Below, one piece after another: positions 4,915 through 5,258 of a DNA stretch of 5,258 nucleotides; position 1 is the stretch's first letter, and each line of letters starts with the position of its first letter. Made by a program: the position numbers and the translations under genes. The DNA is from CAZEUZ01 sp964515805 (GTDB taxonomy: Bacteria; Pseudomonadota; Gammaproteobacteria; Pseudomonadales; Cellvibrionaceae): positions 1-5,258 of the forward strand of contig CAZEUZ010000054.1 of assembly GCA_964515805.1 (NCBI GenBank). The letters are read 5' to 3'. The notes below the pieces were generated by a model. The model was not told where the DNA came from. It made no database searches and saw nothing but the letters and a program-made list of their open reading frames with translations.

Positions 4915-5258
4915 GGATTCGGCCCTATACCAAGTTGGTTATCATCACAGAAATCACCCTGGCAAAAATAGTTGGAATGAGGACTGGAGCTATTTCCAAG
5001 GCCAAACACATTCGAAACCTGCCGCACGGCCTCTAAAAATTGCTCATTATTTTCGGCATTGCCTCCAAGTAACAAGGGCACAGGATCACCAGAATTAATA
5101 TTGTGCCCTCCCCCAGTATGATTACCGATATCAGCATCTACATGCGCAATAGAGTGAATAAAATCAATAGTATCCACCGGTGCACCGTTAATTTGGAACA
5201 TATATTCAGTTTTCACTTTCTCGCCTTTGTCATTCTGCATGATTACAGGAGCTAAGGC
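4911..5258 (-). CDS. Unknown protein, C-terminal part (gene runs off the right edge)
   Basis: The minus-strand frame is open from the right edge (ALAPVI before the first internal Met) to TGA at 4913-4911, giving 115 residues of a longer protein. An ATG at 5240-5238 exists, but no good ribosome-binding site precedes it and the frame continues upstream, so an internal Met is more likely. Visible features are an acidic, His/Gly-rich segment (IHSIAHVDADIGNHTGGGHN), PVPLLLGGNAENNEQFLEAV, and a tail with two cysteines (NYFCQGDFCDDNQLGIGPNP) that could form a disulfide. Basic residues are scarce. No family is recognised. The ATGA overlap with the lipoprotein gene suggests the two products are made in step and may act together. 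The pattern of a larger protein followed by a coupled lipoprotein is seen in effector and immunity pairs, but no effector motif is visible in this part. Confidence 0.7.
   Translation of the reverse strand, partial: ALAPVIMQNDKGEKVKTEYMFQINGAPVDTIDFIHSIAHVDADIGNHTGGGHNINSGDPVPLLLGGNAENNEQFLEAVRQVSNVFGLGNSSSPHSNYFCQGDFCDDNQLGIGPNP

Noticed and set aside
4913..5098. 61-codon plus-strand frame opposite the right-edge gene
   Set aside because: It is antisense to a coupled operon and has no ribosome-binding site or recognisable content.

Overview
The window looks like an accessory region of a Gram-negative bacterium, most likely a gammaproteobacterium. Two genes encode lipoproteins with clear lipobox signal peptides, one of them carries a SPOR-like (peptidoglycan-binding) domain, and two type II toxin-antitoxin (TA) pairs with PIN-domain toxins lie between them. 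Base composition is moderately AT-rich. There is no rRNA, tRNA, transposase, integrase or CRISPR array, and nothing identifies the species.

Layout, left to right. Bases 1-68 may hold the last codons of an upstream plus-strand gene. Bases 133-1779 encode a 548-residue lipoprotein: signal peptide, low-complexity linker, SPOR-like domain, an unrecognised middle region, and a C-terminal domain resembling the SseB N-terminal family. Bases 1790-1936 (minus strand) keep a 48-codon open remnant of a convergent gene. Bases 1942-2660 carry a complete plus-strand TA unit: a good promoter with an inverted repeat over the -35 box, an AbrB/MazE-type antitoxin and a VapC-type PIN toxin overlapping by ATGA. 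Bases 2673-2978 are a second, degenerate copy of the 3' end of the first lipoprotein gene. Bases 3049-3756 hold a different TA unit on the minus strand: a DUF6364-like antitoxin and a PIN_3-like toxin overlapping by GTGA, with a promoter and two ATACGTAT palindromes. Bases 3771-3902 are a third, shorter copy of the same 3' end. Bases 3917-3985 form a likely terminator for the leftward operon at 3997-5258, which encodes an unrecognised protein running off the right edge and, overlapping it by ATGA, a 305-residue lipoprotein of unknown family.

The main point is the interleaving. The 3' end of the SPOR/SseB-like lipoprotein gene occurs three times in the same orientation, and the intervals between copies are filled by two unrelated PIN toxin-antitoxin modules in opposite orientations. 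The copies differ mostly at synonymous positions, yet copies B and C each carry a nonsense codon near the same place. This suggests a former family of tandem paralogous genes eroded while TA modules settled between them, or repeated recombination at a shared 3' end. The right-hand operon, an unknown protein coupled to a lipoprotein, has a layout compatible with effector and immunity genes, but that is a guess from arrangement only.
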